This document shows, piece after piece, positions 12,651 through 25,010 of a DNA stretch of 64,000 bases. The notes beneath the pieces are model-generated. The model saw nothing but the letters and a program-made list of their open reading frames with translations, ran no database searches and was not told where the DNA came from. Position 1 is the first letter of the stretch; the number at the start of each line of letters is the position of its first letter. Source of the stretch: Costus lasius (Eukaryota > Streptophyta > Magnoliopsida > Zingiberales > Costaceae); NCBI GenBank assembly GCA_027563935.2, contig CM050453.2, positions 64,960,018 through 65,024,017 of the forward strand, written 5' to 3'. Made by a program: the position numbers and the translations under genes.

Positions 12651-14019
12651 ATGGTGAGGTTACCGTACCTGACCGCGCTTACGACCCTCTTCAGCTACGG
12701 TCTCCTCTTCGCCTTCGGCCAAATTAGGGATTTCTTCCGTAAGATCATCGATTGGTTCAAATCAAGCTCCATGGACCTCAAGGTCGCTCACTACTTTTCT
12801 CCATAATTTACCCGCTTTTCCTTCTCTTTCTTCTGCTGCTTTGGATATCTTCGTGTATTTCGTGTTTCCGATTCGGATCTTGAGGGATTTCCTTGATTCC
12901 GTATGGAGCAGGGATATGCACCGATCTGCTTAGGGCTCGAAGATTTCTACACTCGCCGCCTCTATCTCCGCATTCAGGTTTGTTCTCTTACCAATTTTCT
13001 TATCCATGGATTAGTTCTATTTTTCATTTTTTTTTTGGAAATTTTCTTTCTCAAATTTTTCTCCTCAAATAATGGTTGATTTTTTTTTTCCCCATAAGTT
13101 TTCTTTCTGATGCTGATAGCAAAGTAAGTCCACGAATTTAGGTTATGTTATCATGAATATATTCAGATCCCTTGATATCTTCACTACATGTGAAGAATCA
13201 TGGGCGTTCATGCGTCTTTACGTATATGCACGGTTTCGAGGAAATCCTCGTTACAAGCTATATGAGGACCGTTAGTTGAAAGTTGCTCAGTTCCTACCAA
13301 CTCAATTTGAAGAACTAATATCCACTTCCCACTTTCGTATGACTTTATAACTTTCTCCAGTACAGCGTACTGTATCCAAATTTTTGACTTTTGGTGGACC
13401 AACCATATGATCATAAACCAAGTCTTGCTTCAAGTCTACTTCAGTGCTTCTCCTTGGCTAATACATACATGCCTCCCCTATACGAAGATGTTGCACTTAA
13501 AGTTAAGCATAACCGTGGTTTGGGAATGAGCAACCAATTATACACGCTGTAAGTTGTGCAGTGTTTTTTCAGTCAAATTGCTTACATGAAGATAATTTAA
13601 TATTGTGAAACTTGTGGAAATGTCAGGAATTCCAACCTGTGCGAGTGATAAAATGCGTAGCAATTTGATAATGCATGTTTAAGCAATATTGATTGTTGAT
13701 TCGCTCCAGTTAATTGTGCCTATCTAGGTATTCATGTAATCCTTTATTTTTTATTTCAAGTACACTGCAAGCATGCCCTTTTCTCATTCTATGCTTGAGC
13801 CGTTAAGTTTGTTATAGTGTATCGTAGGATGAAATATTTGCTTTTAAAACCAGTTTCTTATGGACTATCTAATTGAACTACTTTGTTACTTGGAATTTGT
13901 ACTTTGATGACACCTTTTATTAAAATAGATCATAACTCATTGTTTGACATAGGTAAGAGTGGATGGGTTTTGTTTTCAGCCAACGACTAGATAACTTATT
14001 TTGTGTAGATTTGGATATA

Positions 14020-14061
<42 letters not shown>

Positions 14062-17000
14062 CCAATAGCAATGGATATTCTGAATCTATTATCTTGTACT
14101 TCTTTTAATATATGAATAATTTAATAGTACCTATGTGAAAAAAAAACAATTCTTTTTTTTTTTAATCAAATCAAGTGATCTTGAAGAGTTGCTTATACTG
14201 TATTACAACATATGGGTTAAGTAGTACATTTGTTCCTCAATATATTTGTTAGCAACCGTGTATTACAATTCAGATCAAGATAAGAAACATGCATACTCTA
14301 ATGCCAGTTTTTATCTCTGGCATAACTACAATGATTAACTCCTTCTGAAATAGGACTGTAAATTTAGTTAATTTTAAGTGCAGATTGTGAATGATCTATT
14401 AGAGCAGCTCTTTTACATCTTTCAAGTGTATGGAGGTCCCACCATTTGTTTAATTTGTGAATATCTTGCAATGACAAATTCCATAATGTGGCAGGATTGT
14501 TTTAGCCGGCCAATTGCAAGTGCTCCGGATGCTTGGTTTGATGTTGTGGAAAGATTCTCCAATGACAATAATAAGACTTTACAGTAAGTATTTTCATATG
14601 ATTGTTCTTCTGAGAAATGTTATTTTGATATTATTTGAAAGTCAACTTTATCAATCTATCAGAAATTTATCAAGTGTATATCCCCTAGTTGAGGATAACA
14701 TAACATGTTTTGTGCCTCTGCAATTTGAAAGTTGAAACTACTATAGTCCATTGAAACTTAGGTGCTTATAATCATTTATGATAATCTTTGCAGCCGGAAG
14801 TCTAATACCACCAAGTGCCTCAACCTAGGATCATATAACTACCTTGGTTTTGCAGCAGCTGATGAATACTGCACACCTCGTGTAATTGAGTCATTGAAGA
14901 AATATTCTTCCAGCACCTGCAGCATCCGTGTTGATGGCGGTAACTATTGTCTGCTTAAGTGCTGATTGTGGCACGTAAAAGTATCTTACAGGACTCTAGT
15001 ATTGATCTGATTTTACTTTGTTTATGGCAGGTACAACTGACCTACATGCTGAACTGGAGGAGTTAGTAGCCAGGTTTATAGGGAAACCAGCTGCCATCAC
15101 TTTTGGCATGGGTTATGTGACAAACTCTGCTATTATTCCAGTTCTGATTAGGAAGGTTTGTATAATTTCTTTTTTGAATTATTTTTAAACGAAGCGATAC
15201 CAAGTGTTAGAGTAAATGTTTCTTTATTTGACAATAATCATGGTGTTATACAGGGAGGACTAATTATTAGTGACTCCTTGAATCATAACTCAATTGTAAA
15301 TGGTGCTCGGGGATCAGGCGCTGCAGTACGTGTTTTCCAGCACAATAGTAAGTTTTTATAGTTAGATGAATTTTACTGTTATCCTCGTGAATGGTTCTTA
15401 GTTTCTGTTATTGTGGTTTTCTAGATGCAGCGCACTTGGAAGAGGTACTGAGAGAACAGATAGCTGAGGGACAACCACGAACACACAGGCCCTGGAAGAA
15501 GATTATAGTAATTATTGAGGGCATATACAGCATGGAGGGAGAAGTTTGCAAGCTTCCTGAAATTATAGCTGTCTGCAAGAAATATAAGGTTTGCTAATTG
15601 TTCAAGTGCTGCCTATAATGTCCTAAGAACTGAATAAACCAAGGGATTAGTTTGATTTTGGTTTTTTTTTTCATGGGAACAGGCATACACTTACTTGGAT
15701 GAAGCCCACAGCATTGGTGCAGTTGGAAAAAGTGGCAAAGGAGTTTGTGAACTCCTAGGAGTGGATCCAGCAGATGTAGATATCATGATGGGAACATTTA
15801 CAAAATCATTTGGATCTTGTGGTGGATATATTGCAGCATCCAAGGTTCTTATCTTGCAAAAGAAAAAGAAAAAAGAACTGTAGTGTATTGTAATTTAGAA
15901 AAAAACTAATATACGGGGGCATCGCATGATGAGTGACCCCATCCGCCCCCATGATGCAGTGACCCCATCCACCGTTAAAGTAACATATAAGTGTTTAGGG
16001 ATTCATGTATCCCAAGCAACACTTAACGGCGGATGGGGTCACCGCATGATGCGGTGCCCCCTACACAAGATTTATTCTTGTAATTTATAGTAACCTACAA
16101 AATCCCCACTAAAACCTCTCCTCTTATCCAGGAAATCATTCAGTACCTTAAGTACACATGTCCAGCACATCTCTATGCTACGTCCATGTCCCCACCTGCT
16201 GTGCAGCAAGTTATATCGGCCCTTAAAGTGATTCTTGGAGAAGATGGGACAAGTAGAGGTAAATTATGATAGACTTATCACAATTATCATGTATTTGAAT
16301 GACTCTAGTAATTGTTGATAGAATTCATATCGGGTTCATTACTCCAGGGGCTCAGAAACTAGCTCGAATCAGGGAAAATAGTAATTTCTTCCGGTCTGAG
16401 CTTCAGAAGATGGGTTTTGAAGTTCTTGGTGATAACGACTCGCCAGTTATGCCAATAATGCTTTACAATCCTGCGAAGATCCCTGCATTTTCGAGGGAAT
16501 GTCTCAAGCAGAATGTAAGTTTCACTCTTCTACTTAAATGAATATACTGAAAAGCTCGTTGCCCTCTTGTATATTCGCATACGCTCTGAATTACACCAAA
16601 TGATAAAAAAAATAATAACCCATCATAGACATTACGTTGTTTTATGCTTGACTATAGCCGCAGGTTTTTACGAACATAGTCTTAGGGGCTATGTTTTCTC
16701 TAGCATGTTATCGATGGAACTACTTGTTATAAAAGTCCAGGAAATTCTGTGCATAATCATGCGCAACATTTTTCTTTGCATCGATAACCTAAATATTCTA
16801 ATAGACTATTCTTTTGCTAAAATTTGTAGGTTGCTGTAGTCACAGTTGCATTTCCAGCCACACCTCTTCTACTTGCAAGGGCTCGTATTTGCATATCAGC
16901 TGCACACTCGAGGGAGGACCTGCTTAAGGGGCTGGAGGTAAGCTCATTTCTTGGTGACCTAGCTTTTCCGTACTACATTTTCTTAGGATCGTGAGCGGAA

Positions 17001-17117
17001 CCTCTCTTTTCCGTGCAACTTCAGGTCATTAGCAAAGTAGGCGACCTTGTTGGCATCAAGTATTTCCCTGCAGAGCCACCCAAGTACGCAGTAAACGGCC
17101 ATAAGAAGCTCGAGTAA
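12651..17117 (+). CDS. LCB2: Serine palmitoyltransferase long-chain base subunit 2 (LCB2), 12 exons, intact
   Basis: LCB2 is the PLP-binding subunit of serine palmitoyltransferase. With LCB1 it condenses L-serine and palmitoyl-CoA to 3-ketosphinganine, the first step of sphingolipid synthesis at the ER membrane. Exons: 12651-12782, 12912-12977, 14495-14583, 14794-14939, 15031-15155, 15254-15347, 15425-15588, 15683-15844, 16132-16258, 16348-16514, 16830-16937, 17025-17117. Every intron is GT-AG, phases agree, and the sum is 1473 nt (490 aa plus TAA), close to the 489 aa of Arabidopsis LCB2 as I recall it. A hydrophobic N-terminal segment (residues about 5-25) fits the membrane anchor. The PLP lysine is K313 in [12 protein letters not shown], after [10 protein letters not shown] (residues 278-287). 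No stop or frameshift is seen. It is LCB2, not LCB1, because LCB1 lacks this lysine. The first ATG follows the promoter-like region and matches the family N-terminus. Confidence 0.97.
14026..14058. repeat. AT dinucleotide microsatellite in LCB2 intron 2
   Basis: About 16 AT/TA repeats inside the 1.5-kb second intron. It is likely length-polymorphic. Confidence 0.95.
15915..16061. mobile_element. Foldback MITE (147 bp) in LCB2 intron 8
   Basis: The ends are inverted: GGGGGCATCGCATGATG at the left, with the right end reading inwards as GGGGGCACCGCATCATG. The element folds over most of its length: 'gtgaccccatccgcc' occurs near the left end and its complement 'ggcggatggggtcac' near the right. 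It is flanked by TAC on both sides (15912-15914 and 16062-16064). A 3-bp duplication fits a Harbinger-like origin, although TAC is not the usual TWA. It lies between exons 8 and 9 without touching splice sites. Confidence 0.75.
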
Positions 17118-18083
17118 CAATACAGTGCCAATCAGTCGAAAAGATATCTGTTCTTTTTTATCATCGAGTCAGGTTTTCCCGTACTCGATGAACCAGAATT
17201 TAGTTTTGAAGATTGTATTATTCAATTTAATCCTTGTCATGTTTTCTTGTGTATAGTTAGTAATTTATTCTAATCAGATCTGTTTTTTTTAATTTTATAT
17301 CCAATCTCAATTACTACTGTGGAAGTTCCAAGCATAACCCTGCATGCTCTTGAAACAATTGAGTCTGTATTATACTTTTGCACGACTATGTTGAAGGAAT
17401 CAGCTGTGCATGAAAACCACATGTTTCTTCTTGGCAAGTAATACAGCCAGCACTCTCAAGGGTTTTTCTCAACACTAATTGATCTCGAATAGGATTCATT
17501 TCGAAATCATATTTTGGAGAAACTGGAAAAAATGTAAGCGAACTATTGATTCGAATAACACTTGGCCTTATTTGTGGTCTGGTCTTCAAAACCATGTTGC
17601 CTACTGAATGAGATCCATGTCCGATAATCCTTCGTAAGTTGAGCTGCTTTTCCGTTTAAACTCAGATACGGTGGACTTTATGAAGTAGTGTCATGAAAAA
17701 GGCAATAATTGGATATCGAAGATCACTTTTTAACTTTTTCTGCTATAATACGATCCACTAGTCAGTATTGCGACCCCAAAGCCTATCTGTGCTGGCAAGG
17801 ATTCTTTATGTAAGGTTCAAACATTTTTTTTCTATTTTGCAGCAGCATATTGTGTTATGAAATCTAAAATTTATCTAATTTATATGAGACACTAAATTTG
17901 GAATTCAATAATCTCTGCCCCATATTTTTTTTTAAAAAAAACTTCCTAGGCTTGAGTCCTGCCTAAGTATCTTCGTCTATTTCCAATCAAAAGCTAAATA
18001 TGAATATTAAAGCATGTCTCATGCACAAATCACAAAGTGAGAAAATTAGCTACCACAAAGATATCATTAATATGCGATAAGAG
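17118..18083. other. LCB2 3' flank
   Basis: AT-rich sequence after the LCB2 stop. No canonical AATAAA is evident close to the stop and no other gene is seen. Confidence 0.5.
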
Positions 18084-19558
18084 TGACAAGTTGATTCCAG
18101 CTTGTTTACGTTGATTCCAGTAAACAAAGCTTGTTTACGTGCCTAGCTAAAGAGAAGTTTTCGGTGAATCTCTCCAACTTACATTAAAGAAAATATAGGA
18201 AGCTACTGATTTGAAAGTAAGGGAGACAGAAGTTGCAGCTTACCGAAAAGAGAAGTAAACGTTGGGAACTTGCAACCAACGGCTAGAAGGTTTAGAGAAG
18301 TTCACAGCAACAAAGACTTGCATAAAAAGATATTCTCCCATATAATCGAGAGACCAGATTATGAAATGAAATTGAAGCTCTAGCTTCTTGTTCTCCCATG
18401 GATTTGGGATCTTCTCTTCTCTACTCTTCCATGGACTTGGAAGTTCTATCCTGCTGAATCCACTCTTCACGTACTTTTCATTGTCGCCGCTTCTTCATCG
18501 TCGTGCTGCCGATCCAGGAGGCAGATCGAACTAAAATTTCAGCCACGCCTTCTCCTCTTTTGATCGAACCTACATCTGAAAGGATCTCTCCATCTGACTG
18601 TTAGATCTCCAGAATCCGAAGGATTTTTGTAGCACCCCAGCTTTTGCTGAAGATCCATTGTTCAGCGTCGATCTCCTCCTACCGGCCACCACTCCTCCCA
18701 AACTTCGGGCATGAGGTCGCCACGACCAGAGGGATCTCCAATCGTAGTAGGTTTAGTGTTCGTGCAATGTACGATGAACGCCGGCAGCCCTTGCTCCTAG
18801 TTGCGTCTTCCCCTATTTTTTGCCAGAAGCGGGGCAGCGATAATGCCACCTATGTTCCAGTGCCGAGGCGCAATTGCTGGCTTGCAGTCTCACCATACTA
18901 CGTCCCCGACGAGCCTCCTTCTCCACCAGCAACATGAAGCTTTCCTAGCTGCCCATAAGCTTCATTCTAACATTGACATGTGCTCACCGTTGAAGCCGAG
19001 GACACCTTGAAGAAGGACCACAACTCCAAGATAAGTTTCTAATCTCTTTCTTGTATTTCTTCCTCTTCCTTCAAGTGCATTTTACTACACCCTTGCTTGA
19101 TTATTGTAGGTTTATGACGCATGAAATGGAGGTCCATCTTGGTGCAAGTCCTCCCGTCGTCTAAATAGTTTAGTCTACTCTTTGTTAGGCAAGAGAATTA
19201 GGAGGCCTAACCTCCCTCTTGAAGTTTTGCTTGTAAAGACAATTAACCTTTTTATCACTCACCCACATGTGTGGGATGCTGAAATGCCATGGATGTAATG
19301 CTCATAGGACCCTACTTGAACTACTTAAGAATGGGATGGTTGACAATTAACCTTCTATTCTCAAGGGCTACAAGGTGAGCATTCTTTACGATTTCGCCAT
19401 TTACTGATTTCCTAGGATTGCATGTGTAGATTTACTGCTTTCTTAGAACTGCATATTTAATTTTGGTTTTCTTATTATAAAATTATAAAAAAAATAGTTT
19501 TCAAATGTGTTAGCTTCAAACACGATGATTGCATGGTCCATGTTTCCCACCCTCACCA
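18084..19558 (+). repeat. 5' LTR of gag-only gypsy element G1
   Basis: Begins TGACAAGTTGATTCC and ends CCTCACCA three bases before a primer-binding site. The start is set by comparison with the other end of G1 (55378-55519, minus strand), where the same TGACAAG start follows a polypurine tract. The first 150 bp of the two LTRs match, apart from a small duplication of 'gttgattccag' and 'cttgtttacg' here. A TATA-like CATATAAT lies near 18340. An internal TGTAGCACCCC at 18628 resembles an LTR start but is inside this LTR. Confidence 0.75.
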
Positions 19559-19561
19559 TCT

Positions 19562-19573
19562 TGGTATCAGAGC
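19562..19573 (+). other. Primer-binding site of G1 (initiator tRNA-Met)
   Basis: TGGTATCAGAGC is the standard complement of the 3' end of plant initiator tRNA-Met. It lies three bases after the LTR end. Confidence 0.9.
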
Positions 19574-19729
19574 TTAGGCTCTTATAGTAGAATTTTAAAA
19601 GACTAAAAATTTATTTTTCTACTCCTAAGACAATTTTGGACCTAGGTGCTTGAAAGAATTGAATATCTATAATTCTATCAACTTAAAGAGCTCTATTCTC
19701 AAAAGTTCTATTGTGCTACAAAATTTCCC

Positions 19730-20146
19730 ATGGCCCCTAGACTCAACCCCCCAACTTTTAGTAGTTCCCTTAATCCTAAAGATTTTATTGATTGGTCAAC
19801 CAAACTTAAGCATTACTTTGATTCAGCTGCCATGCCTGATCATTGTAAAGTTAGGTTCACCAAATACCTTTTAGAAAGACCTGCTAGATATTACTGGTAC
19901 AACGTTGAACAGACTGTAGAAAGAGACAATAGACCACCCATTGAGAGATGGGATGAAATGCTTTATAAGCTAAAAGAAAAATATGATCCTTCATCTCTCC
20001 TTCTTACACGAGAGGACATGACTATAGCTGAATACATACTAAAGTTTAATGCCCTCTACCATAGGAGTAGAGCTAGAGAAACTCCATGGGTTATGCTTGA
20101 CCGGTTTATAAATGGTCTTAAATATGAGATTAGGAAAGGTCTCACC
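19730..20146 (+). pseudogene. G1 gag, N-terminal part
   Basis: An open frame of 139 codons starts at ATG 19730, 157 bp after the primer site. Its middle is a retrotransposon gag core ('RPARYYWYNVEQ', 'RWDEMLYKLKEKY', 'TIAEYILKFNALY'). The frame is cut after Gly-Leu-Thr by the solo LTR at 20147, inside the duplicated TCACC. Coding resumes in the same frame at 21855. Before that insertion it was one gag frame. Confidence 0.8.
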
Positions 20147-21854
20147 TGAAGAGTCCCCTTCAAGGGGGAGCGCAAGCAGATGAAACCCCTTTCAAGAGGG
20201 GGGCGAAAAACCCTTAAGGGTGGCGCATAAAAATTGCAAGCGGAAGCAAGGGTTTTTCATGGATCTTAGCAAGATAATATGATCAACTTGATGAAGTTTA
20301 GATCCATACCAATGCCATGAGGAAGATGGCGACTTGGAAGAGAAAGATCGAAAGGGATCTTCTCCCTAGTTGACGCACACAAGATGATGTGCTTGCTCCT
20401 TGGAGATCCTTGTGCTAGCAAGGTCCTTCAAGGGTCCCTCTCGTATGGTAAGGAAATGAGAGATGATGTCTAGGCTTGCCGAACCTCCACCAAGACCTCT
20501 CCTTCTCCACGCCAAAGTCTCGTCAAGCAAGAGCAAGGAGACGAGAGTTGAATGGAGCGTTCAAGTCATTTGGCGTTCAAGGGAACATGCGCTAAATGAC
20601 TTTCCAAAATTGGAAAATCCATTAAGCCATGCGTTCATGATCACTAAATTGATCAAAACGCCAAAACAATGAACCATACGTTCAAGCTCTTGAACCGGTT
20701 CAAAGTAAATGTGTTCGGTCCAAAGGCCAAACCAAGCCAGCCCAAGCCAATCGGTCTAGATCAACTAAACCCTAAGGTTTTCAATCTAACCGTTCATCTC
20801 ATGATGCTCTTGATCTCACCGATCTAGCATCATCTCTCTCGATCGAAGCTTACCGATCTCAAGCCCTAATCAATCAAACATGATCAGACCAGATCTCACT
20901 TACAATCAGAAATTAAATCCCTTTAAACTGAACCCAAACAATTCAGTCCACACGATCTGACTCAAGTAAGCCATATCATCAAATTGTGCGACCCTAAGGG
21001 TTTCCTTTAAATGTCGGTAACAATAACTTACATTATCACGATCAGTGAGGGGTATCTAGCAACACATCACTGTCTCCCGATATAAAGGAAAGAGTCTTCC
21101 AAGACTACACCCAAACCATAGCACAAGTGTGAATCCACTTCACAAGGCATACATGTATCCTTTGCCACTGGATGTTCTTATTGGACAAGCGTGTCAAGCT
21201 TGTGACTCAAATACGATGAGCATGATTAAATCAGATGAACATAGTCATCTGGGTATGGCCATACACTTTCTCAATCATCTCATATAGGGGGGGCCTTAGA
21301 ACATCACACTCCTTAAACAAGGAGACGGCAATCCTTTATCTATCACTAGTGTCCTAACCTGACTCATGATCATTATCCAAGATAGTCTATAACCATTATA
21401 TTTCAAATGATATTGAACTACCTCAAAACAATGACATTCATCATTTAGGAACACAAGTGATCTCAAGTCAAAGGACATGTGCCACTTGTAGCATACAAGG
21501 ATTATTCACATTGTGACAAGCAATTGAATATCCTAGTAGGGTCTGTCCAGTACATCCAATGTACCCATGAGTCTACATCTTATTCCATGCTCGAAGCATC
21601 CTATAAGATTAGAATACATATTAGTCTCAATCATATCAAGGCTGTCTCATGTTCACCAAGATATATCGACTAAGGACATTTAGCATGTCAGCCTAGCTGA
21701 ACAGCTTTGAGACATTATTCAGTAGTACACTTATTACAGCAAACAAGGTAACAACCTGAATAATAACCATGCCTTTATAAACACAAGAGTTTATTACATG
21801 ATACTGATACAATCCCAAGGCCTCAAACATTAGCCTTAAGGGCATACCCCAACA
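20147..21854 (-). mobile_element. Solo copia LTR inserted in G1 gag
   Basis: The 1708-bp block reads TGTTGGGGTATGCCC on the minus strand and ends TCTTCA. It is flanked by the 5-bp duplication TCACC (20142-20146 and 21855-21859). It is a divergent relative of the LTRs of the complete copia element at 30832: both contain 'gggtatggccata', 'acctagca' or 'atctagca' before 'catc', and 'catatagg'. No internal copia sequence is present, so this is the product of LTR-LTR recombination. Confidence 0.88.
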
Positions 21855-22568
21855 TCACCTACTACCACATATACACTATAAAAGATACTTTCCAAATAGC
21901 TAGTGAGGTAGAATAAAATCTTAAGGCAACATATAGGAGAGGACTTGACCAACCTAGAACACCAAGCCACCCACTCCTACAAAAACCTGTTCAAACCTCT
22001 ATCAACCCCAACACCTCGCAAGCTAGGCCACTACCTAGAGAACAAACAACCACAACTGAGTTGACATGCTATAAGTGCAATCAAGTTGGACATATTGCTA
22101 AGGATTGCCCTAAGAAAGCCTTGAAGATTAAGGCAGAAGAAAGCCATAAGGAGCAAGTAATAGAACCCGAGCCTAATGATCTCCCTACCCTACTTGAGAC
22201 TAGGTTAACTACTCTTGAATCCATAAGACCCATAGGGAAAACTCCTTTTGAAATTGACCTAGATCCTAATCCTCGACTCTTAGGAGATCGTTTAGAAGAC
22301 TTGACCCATGACCCTATGACCCTTGAGTCATGTCTCTTAGCTCCAAATACCTACTCCCTCATAACCCAAGACTCTAAGGATGGCCCTACTCAAGTTGACC
22401 CCATAGGGACTAACCTCGATCAAGCTTTACCTCATGACATGCTAGACCTTCCCCAGCTTGACCTTAAGGCTACTCCTAACACCCCCTTACGAGTAGAACC
22501 AGACATATAAAAACCATTGTTTTCCCCTGTAGGAACTCAACCATTAGAGGAAACTCTCACCTTATTAG
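21855..22568 (+). pseudogene. G1 gag, C-terminal part with zinc knuckle
   Basis: Continues the gag frame after the solo LTR. It has a stop near 21914 (GAATAAAAT) and another at 22508. The CCHC zinc knuckle is CYKCNQVGHIAKDC (about 22067-22108), for RNA binding in the particle. An acidic, Pro/Leu-rich tail follows, reading 'FEIDLDPNPRLLGD' in part. The frame stays in register to 22568, where R-A begins. Its continuation lies 34 kb away on the minus strand at 56562 (see the inversion finding). No protease or RT motif follows. Confidence 0.8.
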
Positions 22569-23705
22569 TGATGAAGGATGGAAATCCTAGCCCAAGAATC
22601 ACCCTAGGTATGTAGCTCTAAAACACACGGTAAGTGCAGGAATGAAGGTGATGGAAGGAAAACACCTTAGGACCCTTAAGGAAAGGGTTTGAACTCCTCC
22701 TGAGCCTGCCAGGCATGAAGCTTCGGTTGCGGATTCTCACAGGTTGGAACGAAGATCCGATGTAGTTTAACTCTAGTCCAGATGCTAATGCGTTGGAGAT
22801 GTCAACACCGGCAATGGAACAGTAATCGTGGGATGGATGACTATGGATGATCGACAGGGAAGATGATGAAGGTGGATGATGGAAATGGTAACCGGAACCA
22901 AGGGGAGCAAGCTCAACCCAAAGAGGAGCACGCTCAACTCTCACAAACGCAAACACAAGGCTTTCCAGGTTTCAGAAAATATTCGACCAAGTGTGCAAAG
23001 GTGAACAAAGCTAGCTTAAAACCTTTCCTCCCAACATAGAAACGACCCTTAGCATTCTTCACTGCTGGCGCCTTTTCGTTTTGCCCTTGGCATTCTTCAC
23101 TTGTTGGCGCCTTTTCGTTTTGGCCTACTCTGATAAGCTGTTGTGGTTCGTTCTTACGCTGGATACTTGCGCAAGCTATCTTCAAGTTAACTTGGCGGCT
23201 GATTTGGTTTTGGGATTGAATACTTCATGGGATCTCCATTTGATTTGACACTTGATGATTGACTTGGATGGAATTGCTGGACATGGATTCGGCTGGTGTG
23301 TTGAAGTTGACACTTGAGCTGAGTTTGATCACGAACCGGTTTGTCTTTGACATTGGCTTTTCTCCATGGACTGATTTTTCATTATGCCAAGGTCACTTCA
23401 GGGTTGGGAGTTTAGGTGCAGCATGTGCAATACAGGTGTGCATAAACCTAGACTATGACAACCTATCACAACCACTACAAAATAAAACCACGGCTTCAAA
23501 ATAAACCTAGGCTAGTCCTAGCTACAACATAATATCAAGTGCTGAAAATAGAAATAGAGTTTTTAGCGTATTACAAAGCAACAAAACACAAAGTAACAAG
23601 TCTTAAGTGAGTTCTCAAAATGTTAATAAGAGTCAAGCATTCATCCCATAACGAATTGGGGTCTTCTTGAGTCTTGTTGACCTTCTTGGTGGTGTCCCTA
23701 CATCA
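22569..23705. repeat. LTR-like repeat R-A (1137 bp)
   Basis: Starts TGATGAAGG and ends CCTACATCA, so both ends read TGATG...CATCA. It is inverted relative to R-B (56563-57419), which lacks about 290 bp found here (about 22680-22975). Flanks do not match each other (ATTAG left, TAATA right). They match the flanks of R-B crosswise, which shows recombination between the two copies. The block contains a short tandem duplication of 'gcgccttttcgttttg'. No primer site or coding domain was found, so it is most likely a solo LTR of a family not otherwise present here. Its true orientation is unknown. Confidence 0.75.
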
Positions 23706-23810
23706 TAATATTTGATGGATTCAATCATAAAAACAAGTAAAAGATCCCCAATTTAGCATGAAAAGGTATTTAAAATGATGCAAAATATACTACATATTTT
23801 GGTGTCATCA
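23706..23810 (-). repeat. First ~105 bp of the Athila-1 3' LTR
   Basis: On the minus strand this starts TGATGACACCAAAATATG and runs to 'catcaaatatta'. It is nearly identical to the start of the Athila-1 5' LTR (42882 downwards). The rest of this LTR is not adjacent: it resumes at 57420 after R-B. The break bears the duplication TATTA here and TATTG there. Confidence 0.85.
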
Positions 23811-25010
23811 AACACATAAGGCTCAAACTTTGCTTGTCCTCAAGCAAAAATCAAAATTTGAAATCAAAATTTGATTAAAAGAATAACCTTTTCATGCTCA
23901 ATAAATTTCTAAAATACAACTTGTCAATGGAAAATTCTATCAATTGATTTACAAAACTTTAAATAAACATATCATTCTTAGAACTCAATCCTCTAGATTC
24001 ACAACTCAATCAAATAAAACTTTGCAACTTGTATAATAAATAGAATTTTCAATCTCATGATTTCACCCAGTATCAATTTAAATCTATCATGCTTTTGTTT
24101 ACAGGAATTAAGTCTCCAAGATCTTTTTCCACACAAAATTTCTTTCTCTCTCTCTTTTTTTTTTCTTTTTCATGGAATTTTTTTGCATAGATGGTACGTA
24201 TCCACATAGACACATACTTTTTATTTTTGACTTCAACTCTTTCTTCGGTACCACTGTCAATTTTACACAGTGCCAAGTAGAGGAGTCTTATTCTTTTTAT
24301 CACTCATTATTTTTTTTTATGCATAGACTTCAACCCATGTCTTAGGTACCACTATCAATTTTACATAGTGCCAAGTAGGGGAGTCTCTCACTATTTTTAT
24401 GGATCTTGGATTCCTTCTTCCCAACAAATAGCAAAAATAGACTAAGCCTCAACTAGGTTGATCAATTGATCTAAATTCACAAATCATACTAATATACTCA
24501 TTTTATTCAAAAGAGAAGTTTCACTTTTAAATTTTATTCTTCAAATAATACATCCACCCAAAATTTTATGCATCAATCAATGTCATACCTCAATAGACAA
24601 ATATGTATTGAAGAAATAAATTTAACATGATAGAGTTATATTTTCAATCATGAATTTGAGATCATCAATCATTCAAGTTATCAACAGTATAAATCAAGAG
24701 TGTACTCATCATCATCATCAATCATCACAATATCATATCAACAAAAATATATCATCATGTATACTACCAACCATATCGAAAATATCTCATCAGAATATCA
24801 AAATATCATACAACCCCATCGAAATAGTAAAAATCAATATCATCATCATCATACAACCATATCGAATAAGAATAAGAGGCATGGTAAACAGAATAGCAGT
24901 GGCGGTAGTCATGGAAGCATCATCCTTCCCTTCATCATATGAAACAACGGTAAGATATAGAAAATCATAGCATAGCAAAGAGATAAAGGAAGATAATACT
25001 CACAAAGTAT
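23811..25010 (-). other. Athila-1 3' untranslated region
   Basis: Minus-strand sequence between the env-like ORF and the 3' LTR. It ends with 'gaggacaagcaaagtttgag', a phrase also found before the 3' LTR of Athila-2 (55213-55232). It is AT-rich with TCA repeats around 24700-24860. Two tandem copies of a conserved hairpin lie at 24247-24274 and 24345-24372. Confidence 0.7.
24247..24372 (-). other. Two conserved 3' UTR hairpins of Athila-1
   Basis: On the sense (minus) strand the copies read GGCACTGTG, an A/T loop, then ACAGTGGTACC, and GGCACTATG, a loop, then ATAGTGGTACC. The stem pair changes together (CACTGT/ACAGTG against CACTAT/ATAGTG). A third homologue in Athila-2 (52701-52727) keeps the stem with another loop. 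Each is preceded by 'ctactt' and an 'actcc(c/t)ct' run. Confidence 0.7.

Noticed and set aside
13208..13414. Minus-strand ORF in LCB2 intron 2
   Set aside because: It is intronic, short, has no recognisable domain, and no supporting promoter or homology is visible.
12651..17117. LCB1 or another aminotransferase of the same family (for example KBL or ALAS)
   Set aside because: The N-terminus, the PLP lysine motif [12 protein letters not shown] and the whole length match plant LCB2.
18628..19558. TGTAGCACCCC at 18628 taken as the start of the G1 LTR
   Set aside because: The other end of G1 shows TGACAAG after a polypurine tract, and that start matches 18084, so 18628 is internal to the LTR.
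22611..23705. TGTAGCTC at 22611 as the boundary of repeat R
   Set aside because: R-B continues past this point with the same sequence to CTTCATCA, which fits the insertion flanks better, so 22569 is the boundary.
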